Assembly (NCBI RefSeq): GCF_012641435.1
Contig: NZ_JABAIJ010000003.1
Location: forward strand, 62,001 to 126,000
Length of the DNA: 64,000 nucleotides
From: Rhizobium sp. P38BS-XIX
Lineage (GTDB): Bacteria > Pseudomonadota > Alphaproteobacteria > Rhizobiales > Rhizobiaceae
Direction: 5' to 3'
Positions within the stretch are counted from its first letter, which is position 1. Each line of letters begins with the position of its first letter. The notes beneath the pieces were generated by a model that was not told where the DNA came from, made no database searches, and was given only the letters and a program-made list of their open reading frames with translations. Positions 52,991 through 61,168 of the stretch are shown here, one piece after another. A program made the position numbers and the translations under genes.

Positions 52991-53871
52991 CTGTAGTGCA
53001 CCCGCTTTTCGCTGACCCGGAACTGCAGCCAGGTTATGGCGAGCACAAGAACGATGATGATGACGGCGACGGCGCTGGCCGGCCCGAACTGGAAGAACAA
53101 CAGACCCTGCTGCCACAGGAAATAGAGGAGGCTCGAGCTTCTGCCGGCGGGCCCGCCATGGGTCAGCACGTCGATGACGCCAACAATGTCGTCAAGCACA
53201 TGGAAGAAGGTCGTGACACTAATGAAGAAGGCTGTCGGCGTCATCAATGGCAGACTGATATTGAAGAAATGCCGCGTCGAACCCGCGCCATCGAGCTGCG
53301 ATGCCTCGCGCAATTGATGCGGCAGGTTCGCAAGTGCCGCGAGCCAAAGCAGCATGTTGAGGCCAAAGGTCTTCCAGAATGTGACGAGACTGACGCAGAG
53401 CAGCGCAAGGTTCGGATCCGTATGCCAGCGCGACGGCGGAAAGCCAAAATGGCCGAGCACCTCGTTGAAGAGACCGTTGACCGGATTGAAGAGCCAGGAC
53501 CAGGCAACACCCGCCACCGAATAGGCGACGATCGTCGGTAGAAACAGGCTGCCGCGATAGAGCCCCTGCAGCGGATTTTTGCGCACCGAATGCAGCATGA
53601 CGGCGAAGATGAGCGGAATGATGATTTCGGCCGGGATGAGGACGACGCAATAAAGCAGCGTGTTCCATGAGGCCATGCGGAAATCGGGATTATCGAAGAT
53701 GGACACGTAATTATCGACGCCGACAAAGCGGATGTCGGACGACAGCAAATTCCAGTCGACCACCGAAAGCAACATCGACGCGATCAGTGGGCCGTAGAGG
53801 AATACCGCGACGGAAAGAACGGCTGGCCCCACGAACAAATAGGGGGCCAGCGATCGAAAGCGAAATGGCAT
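52987..53871 (-). CDS. ABC transporter permease (UgpA/MalF type)
   Basis: A 294-residue membrane permease, six hydrophobic segments, with SLAPYLFVGPAVLSVAVFLYGPLIASMLLS at the start and the EAA loop LREASQLDGAGSTRHFFNISLPLMTP. It begins 10 bases after the binding-protein gene, which fits one transcript. Confidence 0.92.
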   Translation of the reverse strand: MPFRFRSLAPYLFVGPAVLSVAVFLYGPLIASMLLSVVDWNLLSSDIRFVGVDNYVSIFDNPDFRMASWNTLLYCVVLIPAEIIIPLIFAVMLHSVRKNPLQGLYRGSLFLPTIVAYSVAGVAWSWLFNPVNGLFNEVLGHFGFPPSRWHTDPNLALLCVSLVTFWKTFGLNMLLWLAALANLPHQLREASQLDGAGSTRHFFNISLPLMTPTAFFISVTTFFHVLDDIVGVIDVLTHGGPAGRSSSLLYFLWQQGLLFFQFGPASAVAVIIIVLVLAITWLQFRVSEKRVHYR

Positions 53872-53881
53872 GATGGGAAGC

Positions 53882-55129
53882 CTATGCCGAAATCAGCCCG
53901 GCAAGCTCGTCATGAGCGCCCTTGATGCCGTCGGCAACCGTCGTTTCCTTGAGCAACATGCGCGAAACCCACTTGCGCCATACGGTCTGGCCTTCGAGGC
54001 CGCGCTTGCCCGGCCAGATGGTTTCTGCTGTCAGGCCATCGGCAAGCTGAGCGGCTGCCGGCTTCATGAACTCGTTGATGAGCGGAATGTCGTGTTTGGA
54101 CGTGTTGAGATAGCCCGTCTCCGACCAGAGCGCCTGGCCTTCCTTCGAGGCGCAGAATTCAAGGAAGGCGAGAGAGGCTTCCGCCTGTTCCTTGTTGCGG
54201 GTGTAGACGGCGAGGAAATTGCCACCGCTGTTCATTTTGCGCTGGTGCCCCGGCATGCCCGGGAACTTGGTCGTGACGGCCTTTGCCGCGCCGAACGGGA
54301 AGGTGACGGCGGCAGTCGAGCTGGTCGTGCAGATGGCAAGCGCGCCTGCCTGGAACGCGGCCGTCTGCTCCTTGTCGCTGACCGGCAGCCAGAGGCCTTC
54401 ATGGGCCGGCGCGCAATATTCGGTCATGCCGGCAACGGCTTCCGGGCTGTTGAGCGCGAGCTTACCATCCGGATCGATGATGAAGCCGCCGGCATTCTGG
54501 ATGAAGGACTGGCTCGTCCATTCGTTATTGGAGAGCGAGATCGGCGAGCGATAGGTCGCATGCTTGCCTTTGAGGGCCGTATCCAGCTTGCGCGCGGTCT
54601 CGTAGAGCCACGTCGTATCAGGGGTCTCCGGCAGGTTCGGATCGAGGCCGGCAGCCTTCCACATATCGCTGTTGATATAGGTGATCGGCGTCGACATCGC
54701 CCAGGGAAGGCCGATAACGGCACCGTCGATCGTGACCAGTGGCAGCACCGACGAGCGGAAGTTGCCGAGGATTGCTTCCGCCTTTGCGGAATTGATCTCG
54801 CGCAGGTCGCGGGCGCCGAGCGTGCGCTTGGCGAAATAGCCGAACTTCCAGCCCGTCACCATCATCGCGGGCGGACGGCCTGCGGCGATGCTTGCGACGG
54901 CCTTTGCGGTCACAGCTTCATAATCGCCGTCGAACCGATTAGTGACCGTGACGCCGAGATTCTTGGCATTGAACGCGTCGACAACTTTCTGGAACGGCTT
55001 GTCGGAACCCCAGGTGCTGGAAATCTCGATCGCCGCATCGGCAGATCGTGCCTTGCCGGCCATTGCGAATGACGTGCCGACGACTGCGGTCGTACCAGCG
55101 ATAAATTGACGGCGATTAAGCGCTACCAT
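53882..55129 (-). CDS. ABC transporter substrate-binding protein (UgpB-like), Tat signal
   Basis: A 415-residue extracellular solute-binding protein, family 1. The signal has the twin-arginine NRRQFIAG and a hydrophobic core ending in MAGKARSADA. The mature part carries STWGSDKPFQKVVDAFNAKN and PPAMMVTGWKFGY. UgpB relatives bind glycerol-3-phosphate, sugars or polyols, and its place before a PhnG-M set suggests a phosphorus-containing or sugar ligand (inference). It is the first gene of the importer-kinase operon and is divergent from the PhnF-like regulator. Confidence 0.92.
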   Translation of the reverse strand: MVALNRRQFIAGTTAVVGTSFAMAGKARSADAAIEISSTWGSDKPFQKVVDAFNAKNLGVTVTNRFDGDYEAVTAKAVASIAAGRPPAMMVTGWKFGYFAKRTLGARDLREINSAKAEAILGNFRSSVLPLVTIDGAVIGLPWAMSTPITYINSDMWKAAGLDPNLPETPDTTWLYETARKLDTALKGKHATYRSPISLSNNEWTSQSFIQNAGGFIIDPDGKLALNSPEAVAGMTEYCAPAHEGLWLPVSDKEQTAAFQAGALAICTTSSTAAVTFPFGAAKAVTTKFPGMPGHQRKMNSGGNFLAVYTRNKEQAEASLAFLEFCASKEGQALWSETGYLNTSKHDIPLINEFMKPAAAQLADGLTAETIWPGKRGLEGQTVWRKWVSRMLLKETTVADGIKGAHDELAGLISA

Positions 55130-55140
55130 TATAACCTCAA

Positions 55141-55170
55141 TATTCGAATGACTAATAAAACATCCGGATA
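55141..55170. promoter_or_regulatory. Tandem PhnF-type operator before the importer (TATTCGAATG, CATCCGGATA)
   Basis: Two near-perfect copies of the CATYCGRATG palindrome lie at 55141-55150 and 55161-55170, 20 bp apart start to start, just upstream of the binding-protein start. Each has one mismatch to the perfect pair before phnG. Confidence 0.7.
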
Positions 55171-55315
55171 TTTATCTAATGGCGGCAAGTGACATGCGTG
55201 TGAAAGATCATGTGGTCAAACGCCAACATAAATCGTCAAATGGCATTAGTTGGTGATTTGCAATAACTTCACGATCCAATGGCGATTGAAAATCGATGCT
55301 GTAGCCGATATATGA

Positions 55316-55325
55316 CATCCGAATG
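55316..55325. promoter_or_regulatory. PhnF-type operator (CATCCGAATG) before the regulator gene
   Basis: A single CATCCGAATG copy lies about 30 bases before the regulator's start codon, consistent with autoregulation. Confidence 0.6.
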
Positions 55326-55353
55326 ACATGGGTGGATGTTCGGAAGGGCAGGC

Positions 55354-56112
55354 ATGGAAAGAAAGTTGCTGCACGGCCAATGGCAACAGGTCGAAAGCGA
55401 TATTGCCGAGGATATTCTGACAGGCCGTCTGTCGCCGAAGGCGCAACTGCCGACGGAAACCGACCTGATGGAACGTTTCGGCGTCGGGCGCCATACCATC
55501 AGGCGTGCCATCTCCCGGCTGGAAAGCCGTGGGCTCGTTTTGGTCGAGCAGGGTCGCGGGACTTTCGTGCGAGACAGCCGTCTCGATTATCGGCTCTCCG
55601 AGCGCACCCGCTTCTCGCAAAACTTGCTTGATCAGGGGAGGGAGCCTTTGGGGCAGGCGATTCACGAAGAGGTTGTGCCGGCTTCCGAGATGATTGCCGA
55701 GGCCCTGCGATTGCCCCATGGCGAACCCGTGTATCATATCGTCAGGCGCGGCTTTGCTGATGAGGAGCCCATCAATTATTCCAACGCCTATTATCCCGTT
55801 CGCCGCTTTCCCGGCTTCGACGAGGCGCGGCGCAGCGGTCGCAGCGTCACGGTCATTCTCGCGGAATACGGCATCCCCGATTATATTCGTCTGCGGACCG
55901 ATATCCTCGTGCGCCTGCCGACGAGTGAGGAAGCCAAGCAGCTGTCCCAATCGACGTCGCAGCCGGTCGTGGTTCTGAAGAAAGTGGACGTCGATCTCAA
56001 GGGAACACCGATTTCCTATTCCGAGTCGGTTTGGCCGGGTGAACGCGTCCAGTTTTCGGTAGACAATACCAGCCAGTTGCTCGACGTTCTCGCGCGCGGC
56101 GAGAATAGCTGA
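55354..56112 (+). CDS. phnF: GntR-family regulator, PhnF type (HutC subfamily with UTRA domain)
   Basis: A 252-residue regulator with a GntR winged helix (AEDILTGRLSPKAQLPTETDLMERFGVGRHTIRRAISRLESRGLVLVEQGRGTFV, residues ~17-70) and a UTRA ligand domain. The segment RTRFSQNLLDQGREP closely resembles the ARFSQNLLDQG segment of E. coli PhnF, from memory. It is divergent from the importer-kinase operon and is the likely repressor of both that operon and phnG-M. ATG 55354 is preferred over 55336. Confidence 0.88.
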   Translation: MERKLLHGQWQQVESDIAEDILTGRLSPKAQLPTETDLMERFGVGRHTIRRAISRLESRGLVLVEQGRGTFVRDSRLDYRLSERTRFSQNLLDQGREPLGQAIHEEVVPASEMIAEALRLPHGEPVYHIVRRGFADEEPINYSNAYYPVRRFPGFDEARRSGRSVTVILAEYGIPDYIRLRTDILVRLPTSEEAKQLSQSTSQPVVVLKKVDVDLKGTPISYSESVWPGERVQFSVDNTSQLLDVLARGENS

Positions 56113-56292
56113 TGGACATAGCCTGGGGAATTCGGCTGCTTCACTGGACGTACCATGCGATTTTCGCGTCTGCTTAACCGAAGCATAACCATAACTTCAG
56201 GCAAATCCGCCGATTCCTGCCGATCATGACGAGTTATTATATCGTCAGCCGTACGGAATAGAGATCCGAAGGATTATTGACTGGGATTTCTG

Positions 56293-57462
56293 GTGGCGGT
56301 CGATCAAAAGATGCTGGGTGATGGAACGGCCCGTTCGAAAGACGGCACCTCTTCCGGCACGCTCATCAATCTTCAGCTTTTACGCGCGCTTGCCGCATTC
56401 TCAGTTGTCGTTGCCCATGCCATCCATGAAACTGCGAGCCTGACGAGCGCGACGGTCGAGCCAGCAGGTAGTCGCTCCATGTGGAATCTCGGCTTCGGAG
56501 TCGACATATTCTTCGTGCTGTCGGGCTTTATCATGACCCATACCGCCGCCGCCGAATTCGGCAAGGGCGGAGCGTCGGTACGTTTCTTTCTTCGACGCTG
56601 TGCCCGCGTAATCCCGCTTTACTGGTTGTTGACGACCGCGCTGCTGCTGGGATCAATCGTTGCTCCATCCCTGTTGAGCGTACCGATCGGTAGTGTCTCG
56701 CATGTGCTGGCATCCTATTTCTTCATTCCGTCAGGGCGGGGGGTGATGGAGGAGATCAGACCCGTGCTCGCTCTCGGCTGGACGTTGAACTACGAGATGC
56801 TGTTCTATGTATTGTTTGCCGTAGCCCTGCTTTTGCCGCTTCGTTTCGGGATTATTTGGCTGTCGGCACTCATGCTGGCATTGGCGCTCGTTGGTAATCT
56901 GGTCAATCCACAATTCGTTCAGATTGCCTTCTGGACGAGCCCGATCATCCTGGAATTCCTGTTCGGCGTCTATGTGGCGCTCATCTTCCGCAGCGGCCTG
57001 CGCATCGGCCGTGGGACGGCGCTTGCCCTGCTGGCTATCGGCCTTGTCGGCTTTGTCCACGTTTCGACACCTTGGGACGATGCCGCCTTGCCGCAGTTTC
57101 TTCGCAGTGGCGTGCCTGCAGCGCTGCTCGTTCTTGCCGGCGCTATCGGGCCTGTTCCTCGTGCCGGCCGATTGGTGCTATGGGGTGTTGCGCTGGGAGA
57201 TGCCTCCTATAGCCTCTATCTCGCGCATCCTTTTATCCTGAGGCCGATGCGAGCCATCTGGAAAAAGACAGTCGGCGACGATCTCCCGCACGGCGTTTTC
57301 ATTTTTTGCGCATCGATCGCGGCAGCTATCGTTGCGGTGATACTCTACCGGCTTATCGAGAAGCCGCTGACGTCTTACGTCCAGAGTTTCTTGCCGCATG
57401 CGAGGCGGAAACAGCGCGCGACTGCGACAACGGCATCGGTCACCGATACGAAAAACGCCTGA
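56293..57462 (+). CDS. Acyltransferase-3 family membrane protein (OafA/ExoZ-like)
   Basis: A 389-residue integral membrane protein with about ten hydrophobic segments. It begins LINLQLLRALAAFSVVVAHAIHE and has the family's WNLGFGVDIFFVLSGFIMTHT and FFLRRCARVIPLYWLLTT. The His in the first segment is typical for catalysis. Members O-acylate cell-surface or exported polysaccharides. The GTG start at 56293 is accepted; the RBS is weak. Confidence 0.9.
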   Translation: MAVDQKMLGDGTARSKDGTSSGTLINLQLLRALAAFSVVVAHAIHETASLTSATVEPAGSRSMWNLGFGVDIFFVLSGFIMTHTAAAEFGKGGASVRFFLRRCARVIPLYWLLTTALLLGSIVAPSLLSVPIGSVSHVLASYFFIPSGRGVMEEIRPVLALGWTLNYEMLFYVLFAVALLLPLRFGIIWLSALMLALALVGNLVNPQFVQIAFWTSPIILEFLFGVYVALIFRSGLRIGRGTALALLAIGLVGFVHVSTPWDDAALPQFLRSGVPAALLVLAGAIGPVPRAGRLVLWGVALGDASYSLYLAHPFILRPMRAIWKKTVGDDLPHGVFIFCASIAAAIVAVILYRLIEKPLTSYVQSFLPHARRKQRATATTASVTDTKNA

Positions 57463-57486
57463 ACTCGGTCGCGCAAGCTGCGTCTC

Positions 57487-58413
57487 TCAATCCGCCCATT
57501 CCGGATCGGTCGTAAATGCAATCGTCAGCCATCGGTCCGGGCTTTCGCCGCCGATGGCATCGCCGATTTCGTCGCGAATATGATCCCATTCCTCCAATCG
57601 TTTCGCGGGTCCATTCGGCGGAACGATGAAATAAAGCTCGATCTGCTTGCCGCGTCCGACGCGCGCGACGTAGGAGCGATAGGACAAGAAATTGTAGCGC
57701 TGGACGACGTCTGCCGCGACGCGGTCGACGTGCTGTTTGAGGTCGGCGGGCGTGACGAGCAGGATATCGGCGAACGCCTGCTTGATCGTCCCGATCGGCA
57801 TGGGAATGACGATGAGGCAAACGATAGCGAGTGCGACCGGGTCGACATAGGGTGACACCCACTGCAGGCCTGTCTCTTGAATGAGGGAGCCGAAGATGAA
57901 GGCGACGAGCAGAGCCGTGCTGAGGCAGCCGGTCATGATCCAGGCTTTGGCATCAAGAGCAACGAAACTGGATTTCAGTGTCCGATTCATTCGGCTGGCA
58001 TAAGCGGCCATGGCAAAGGCGATGACCATCGTCAGGATCGCATAGATGATCGCCCGATCGAAGGCGAGATGGCGGCCGCCGATCATGATGCTGCCCACGG
58101 CATTGATCAGCGCATAGATCGCGGCGCCGGTAAGCAGGATACCATTGAGGCCGAGAACCATCGGCTCCAGATGCCAGAAGCCCATGGTGAAATGTTTGAC
58201 GAAGCGGCCGGCCGTCGGACTGTTCGTTGCCGAGGCAATGATGAGATTGGAAACGATCAGAGCCACGATCGTCATGATCGCATCCGTCAAGGCATAGACG
58301 CCATCAAACACGATTGCATAGGAGCCCGACAAAAGCCCGAAGACGATGCCGGCTGCCGCAAGAATAAACGTCACGATGATGGAGACGCGCAGGACACTCT
58401 GTTCTGTGGTCAC
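57487..58413 (-). CDS. Cation diffusion facilitator (CDF)-like membrane protein with altered metal motifs
   Basis: A 308-residue protein with six hydrophobic segments and a cytoplasmic C-terminal domain (DLKQHVDRVAADVVQRYNFLSYRSYVARVGRG) as in CDF exporters. In TM2 the usual His-x3-Asp reads as VFDGVYALTD (Tyr in place of His) and TM5 reads LDAKAWIMTGCL, where the second acid is missing. So the transported ion may differ, or the site may be elsewhere. It resembles a divergent 'predicted Co/Zn/Cd transporter' branch. It is monocistronic. Confidence 0.82.
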   Translation of the reverse strand: MTTEQSVLRVSIIVTFILAAAGIVFGLLSGSYAIVFDGVYALTDAIMTIVALIVSNLIIASATNSPTAGRFVKHFTMGFWHLEPMVLGLNGILLTGAAIYALINAVGSIMIGGRHLAFDRAIIYAILTMVIAFAMAAYASRMNRTLKSSFVALDAKAWIMTGCLSTALLVAFIFGSLIQETGLQWVSPYVDPVALAIVCLIVIPMPIGTIKQAFADILLVTPADLKQHVDRVAADVVQRYNFLSYRSYVARVGRGKQIELYFIVPPNGPAKRLEEWDHIRDEIGDAIGGESPDRWLTIAFTTDPEWAD

Positions 58414-58479
58414 GCTTCAGTCCTTCGAATAAACATTTCGCACTCGCTCCGATCGATCATTCGCCAGCTCTTTGCGGCG

Positions 58480-59358
58480 TCATCCATGCAGCATTGCGCT
58501 TTGCCCTTGTCGTCTGAATTCCGTTGGCGTCACACCGGCAAGCCTTTTGAAATCACGCGCGAAATGAAAGGGATCAGGATAGCCGCATTTGGCCGCAATT
58601 CCTCCAATACGATCGTCCGTGACGACGAGAAGACGCTTGGCGGCGTTGACACGCTCGTGGCGTAGCCAGTCGAGCGGCGTCGTTCCCATCCGCTGCCGAA
58701 ACCGACGAAACAGCTGCGCTTGACTGAGATTGGCGGCAAGGGCGAGTTCCGCCACACTCCAGGGATGGGAAAGATCCGCTCTGACCTTTTCCAGTACGGT
58801 ATGCAATCGCTGCGCTGCTCCGCTGAGATCGCCGCGATCCGCCCGCTCGGATACCAATGCCGAAACCAGCTGAGCAAGCAGGGCAAAGCATCGGCTTTCC
58901 GACAGGAAACCGCTCGCTTCCACTTCGCGTAGAATATCCTCGAAGACAGGTAGCAGCTCGTATTGCGCGACGCCGCTGAACACAGGATCCGCCTCCACGC
59001 CAAGGCTGTCGAACAGCGTATCGAGGCCATGGCCGACAAACCCAAGCCAAAGATAAGACCAATGCGAGTGATGCGGCTCGCAGCCATGCGAATACAGCAT
59101 CGAGGAATCGAGCCAGGCTATGGTTCCCTCCTTCAGGAGGCTTGTCTGTCCGTTGACATCGAGCGCACCCTTTCCGCCCATGGTGAGGATAAGCGTATGC
59201 TGGTTGAAGCGCCGGGCGATTGGGGCCTCCACAGGCGTGCAGATCCGCCGTCCGGCCACCAGAAGCGAGTAGGGCAGGGCGCGCGAGAGGCGTCCTGGCG
59301 TCTGAAAAAAAACATCGTCCAGGGTGCGGATTTCCGCCAAGGATGTTGCATGGCTCAT
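58480..59358 (-). CDS. AraC family transcriptional regulator
   Basis: A 292-residue regulator. An N-terminal cupin domain (ARRFNQHTLILTMGGKGALDVNGQTSLLKEGTIAWLDS) is followed by an AraC DNA-binding domain (WSVAELALAANLSQAQLFRRFRQRMGTTPLDWLRHERVN and IGGIAAKCGYPDPFHFARDFKRLAGVTP). It is divergent from the P450-ferredoxin genes and is their likely regulator. Confidence 0.9.
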   Translation of the reverse strand: MSHATSLAEIRTLDDVFFQTPGRLSRALPYSLLVAGRRICTPVEAPIARRFNQHTLILTMGGKGALDVNGQTSLLKEGTIAWLDSSMLYSHGCEPHHSHWSYLWLGFVGHGLDTLFDSLGVEADPVFSGVAQYELLPVFEDILREVEASGFLSESRCFALLAQLVSALVSERADRGDLSGAAQRLHTVLEKVRADLSHPWSVAELALAANLSQAQLFRRFRQRMGTTPLDWLRHERVNAAKRLLVVTDDRIGGIAAKCGYPDPFHFARDFKRLAGVTPTEFRRQGQSAMLHG

Positions 59359-59463
59359 GGTGCCGGCACTCTATCTCGAAATGAGAGTTTTATCCATATC
59401 GTCGCACTTGGCATCCATGTCTTTCTCTGTGCGGGACGGATAAGGTGGAAACATTGAACCGGA

Positions 59464-60711
59464 ATGGAAGAGGTCCAGATCGTGACGGCAGCACTGGTAT
59501 TTGATCCGCTCTCGCAGGCATTTGCCGACGATCCCTATGCGTCATACAGTGAGCTTCGTGCCAGCCCCGGCCCTGTCTACTACGAACATTTCGACATCTG
59601 GCTGCTGTCGCGCTATCAGGATGTTGCGGCTGCGGCTGCCGACAAGACCCTTGTGCGCTCGCTCGAGTTCTTCCTCTCTCCCGAAGAGATTGAGGAGCAC
59701 AAGGTTCGGCTGAACTGGCACGACATGCCGAATCATTCGCGCTTCGTGCAATTCAGCATGCTGGATTCAGATGGTGAAACGCACGACCGTTTGCGACGCA
59801 AGGTTTTCCGCGAATTCACGCCCGCACTTGTCGCACGCCAGCGTGGCATGATCCAGGATTTCGTCGATCGTCTGCTCGATAGTCTGCTTGAGGCCGGATC
59901 GATCGATTTCGTCGAGGATTTGGCATCGCAGGTCCCCGGTCATATCATCGGCTCGGTGCTCGGCGTGCCCGACGAATATGCCGGGCAGCTGCGTAAATGG
60001 TCGGAACAGGTTGTGCAGTATTTCGACGTGGATCGTAGTGCGGAACGCAAGGCGATCGCCGAGCGTGCGACGAGCGAGTTCTACGAACTGTTGAAAGAGT
60101 TGATCGCGGATCGCATCCGCAGCCCGCGCGACGATTTGCTCTGTCGGCTCACGCAGGCCTATTCTGCTGGCGAATTGACCGAAGACGAGTTGGTTTCCAC
60201 CTGCATGCTGATCCTGATGGCCGGTCATGGTTCGACGATCGATGTGCTGGGCAGCGGCATGCACGCGCTTCTGAAATATCCCGAGGCGTTGACCAAGCTC
60301 AAGGAGGCCCCGGCAGCGATGCCGACGGCCATCCAGGAGATGTTTCGTTTCGAGTCGCCATTACCCTTCTTTCATCGATATCTGACGGAAGAGAAGGTGA
60401 TCGCCGGCAAGCTACTGCCGCGCGGTGCGAAGGTGGGCCTGCTATACGGTGCGGCCAATCGTGACCCCGATCAGTTCGATGCGCCCAATCAATTCAATAT
60501 CGAACGAAACCCCAATCGCCACCTGGCATTTGGCGGCGGTGCGCATTTCTGTCTTGGCAATCACCTTGCACGGCTCGATATGGAGATCATCTTCTCGACG
60601 CTCTTGCAGCGGACACGCTCCATCGAATTGCTGGATGAAGATCCCGCCTATAAGCGTGGCCTGTCTGTCCGCGGACCAAAGAGCCTCAATATCCGCCTCA
60701 TTCCCGTTTGA
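59464..60711 (+). CDS. Cytochrome P450 with altered I-helix acid-alcohol pair
   Basis: A roughly 415-residue bacterial class I P450. The haem loop FGGGAHFCLGNHLARLD contains the Cys ligand; the ExxR motif is in IQEMFRFESP. The I-helix reads ILMAGHGSTIDVLG, where the usual AGHETT/AGxDT acid-alcohol pair is Gly-Ser. ATG 59464 is listed; the GTG at 59482 has a better-placed AGAGG. It is followed 28 bases downstream by its ferredoxin gene. The substrate is unknown. Confidence 0.93.
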   Translation: MEEVQIVTAALVFDPLSQAFADDPYASYSELRASPGPVYYEHFDIWLLSRYQDVAAAAADKTLVRSLEFFLSPEEIEEHKVRLNWHDMPNHSRFVQFSMLDSDGETHDRLRRKVFREFTPALVARQRGMIQDFVDRLLDSLLEAGSIDFVEDLASQVPGHIIGSVLGVPDEYAGQLRKWSEQVVQYFDVDRSAERKAIAERATSEFYELLKELIADRIRSPRDDLLCRLTQAYSAGELTEDELVSTCMLILMAGHGSTIDVLGSGMHALLKYPEALTKLKEAPAAMPTAIQEMFRFESPLPFFHRYLTEEKVIAGKLLPRGAKVGLLYGAANRDPDQFDAPNQFNIERNPNRHLAFGGGAHFCLGNHLARLDMEIIFSTLLQRTRSIELLDEDPAYKRGLSVRGPKSLNIRLIPV

Positions 60712-60739
60712 ACGGGTTCTTGAAAGCAGGGAGACTGCA

Positions 60740-61060
60740 ATGTGTGAAGTCGTGTTCGTCGATTCCGCCGGACGGGAAAAACGTGTCAAAGCGGAGACTG
60801 GCGAGACGCTGATGGCCGTCGCGGTTCGCAACGGTATCGATGGCATCGTAGCTCAGTGTGGCGGTGCCTTAGCCTGCGGCACCTGTCATTGCTATATCGA
60901 TGAGCCGCATCTCAATGCCTTGCCGCCCCCATCGGAAGAAGAGGCAATGATGATCGAATTCGTCATGGAGCCGAACCCAAGCAGCCGCTTGAGCTGTCAG
61001 ATCCTCATGAGCGATGTGACCGACGGCATGCGTGTCGTCGTGCCCGATAGTCAGCATTAG
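60740..61060 (+). CDS. 2Fe-2S ferredoxin (adrenodoxin type)
   Basis: A 106-residue ferredoxin with the cluster motif CGGALACGTCHCYI (Cys-x5-Cys-x2-Cys) and a distal Cys in RLSCQILMSDV. This is the class that passes electrons to bacterial P450s. ATG 60740 has GGGAG upstream; a longer frame back into the P450 gene is a shadow. No ferredoxin reductase gene is nearby, so the reductase must be supplied from elsewhere. Confidence 0.95.
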   Translation: MCEVVFVDSAGREKRVKAETGETLMAVAVRNGIDGIVAQCGGALACGTCHCYIDEPHLNALPPPSEEEAMMIEFVMEPNPSSRLSCQILMSDVTDGMRVVVPDSQH

Positions 61061-61089
61061 AGCGCCTGTAGGGTGCGCGCGGCGCTTTT
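61061..61089 (+). terminator. Possible terminator of the P450-ferredoxin operon
   Basis: AGCGCC at 61061-61066 and GGCGCT at 61081-61086 pair across a 14-nt G/C-rich loop, followed by TTTC. The stem starts directly at the stop codon. Confidence 0.5.
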
Positions 61090-61168
61090 CTATCCGGAAT
61101 TTTGCAAATGTTGAAAGGCTCTGACGAGGACGGCTGTCATCACCTGTCATCGATCGCTGTTTGATCGG

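Noticed and set aside
53870..55072. 400-codon open frame antisense to the binding protein of the phn importer
   Set aside because: The same cause: a shadow of the real gene on the minus strand with Tat signal and family motifs.
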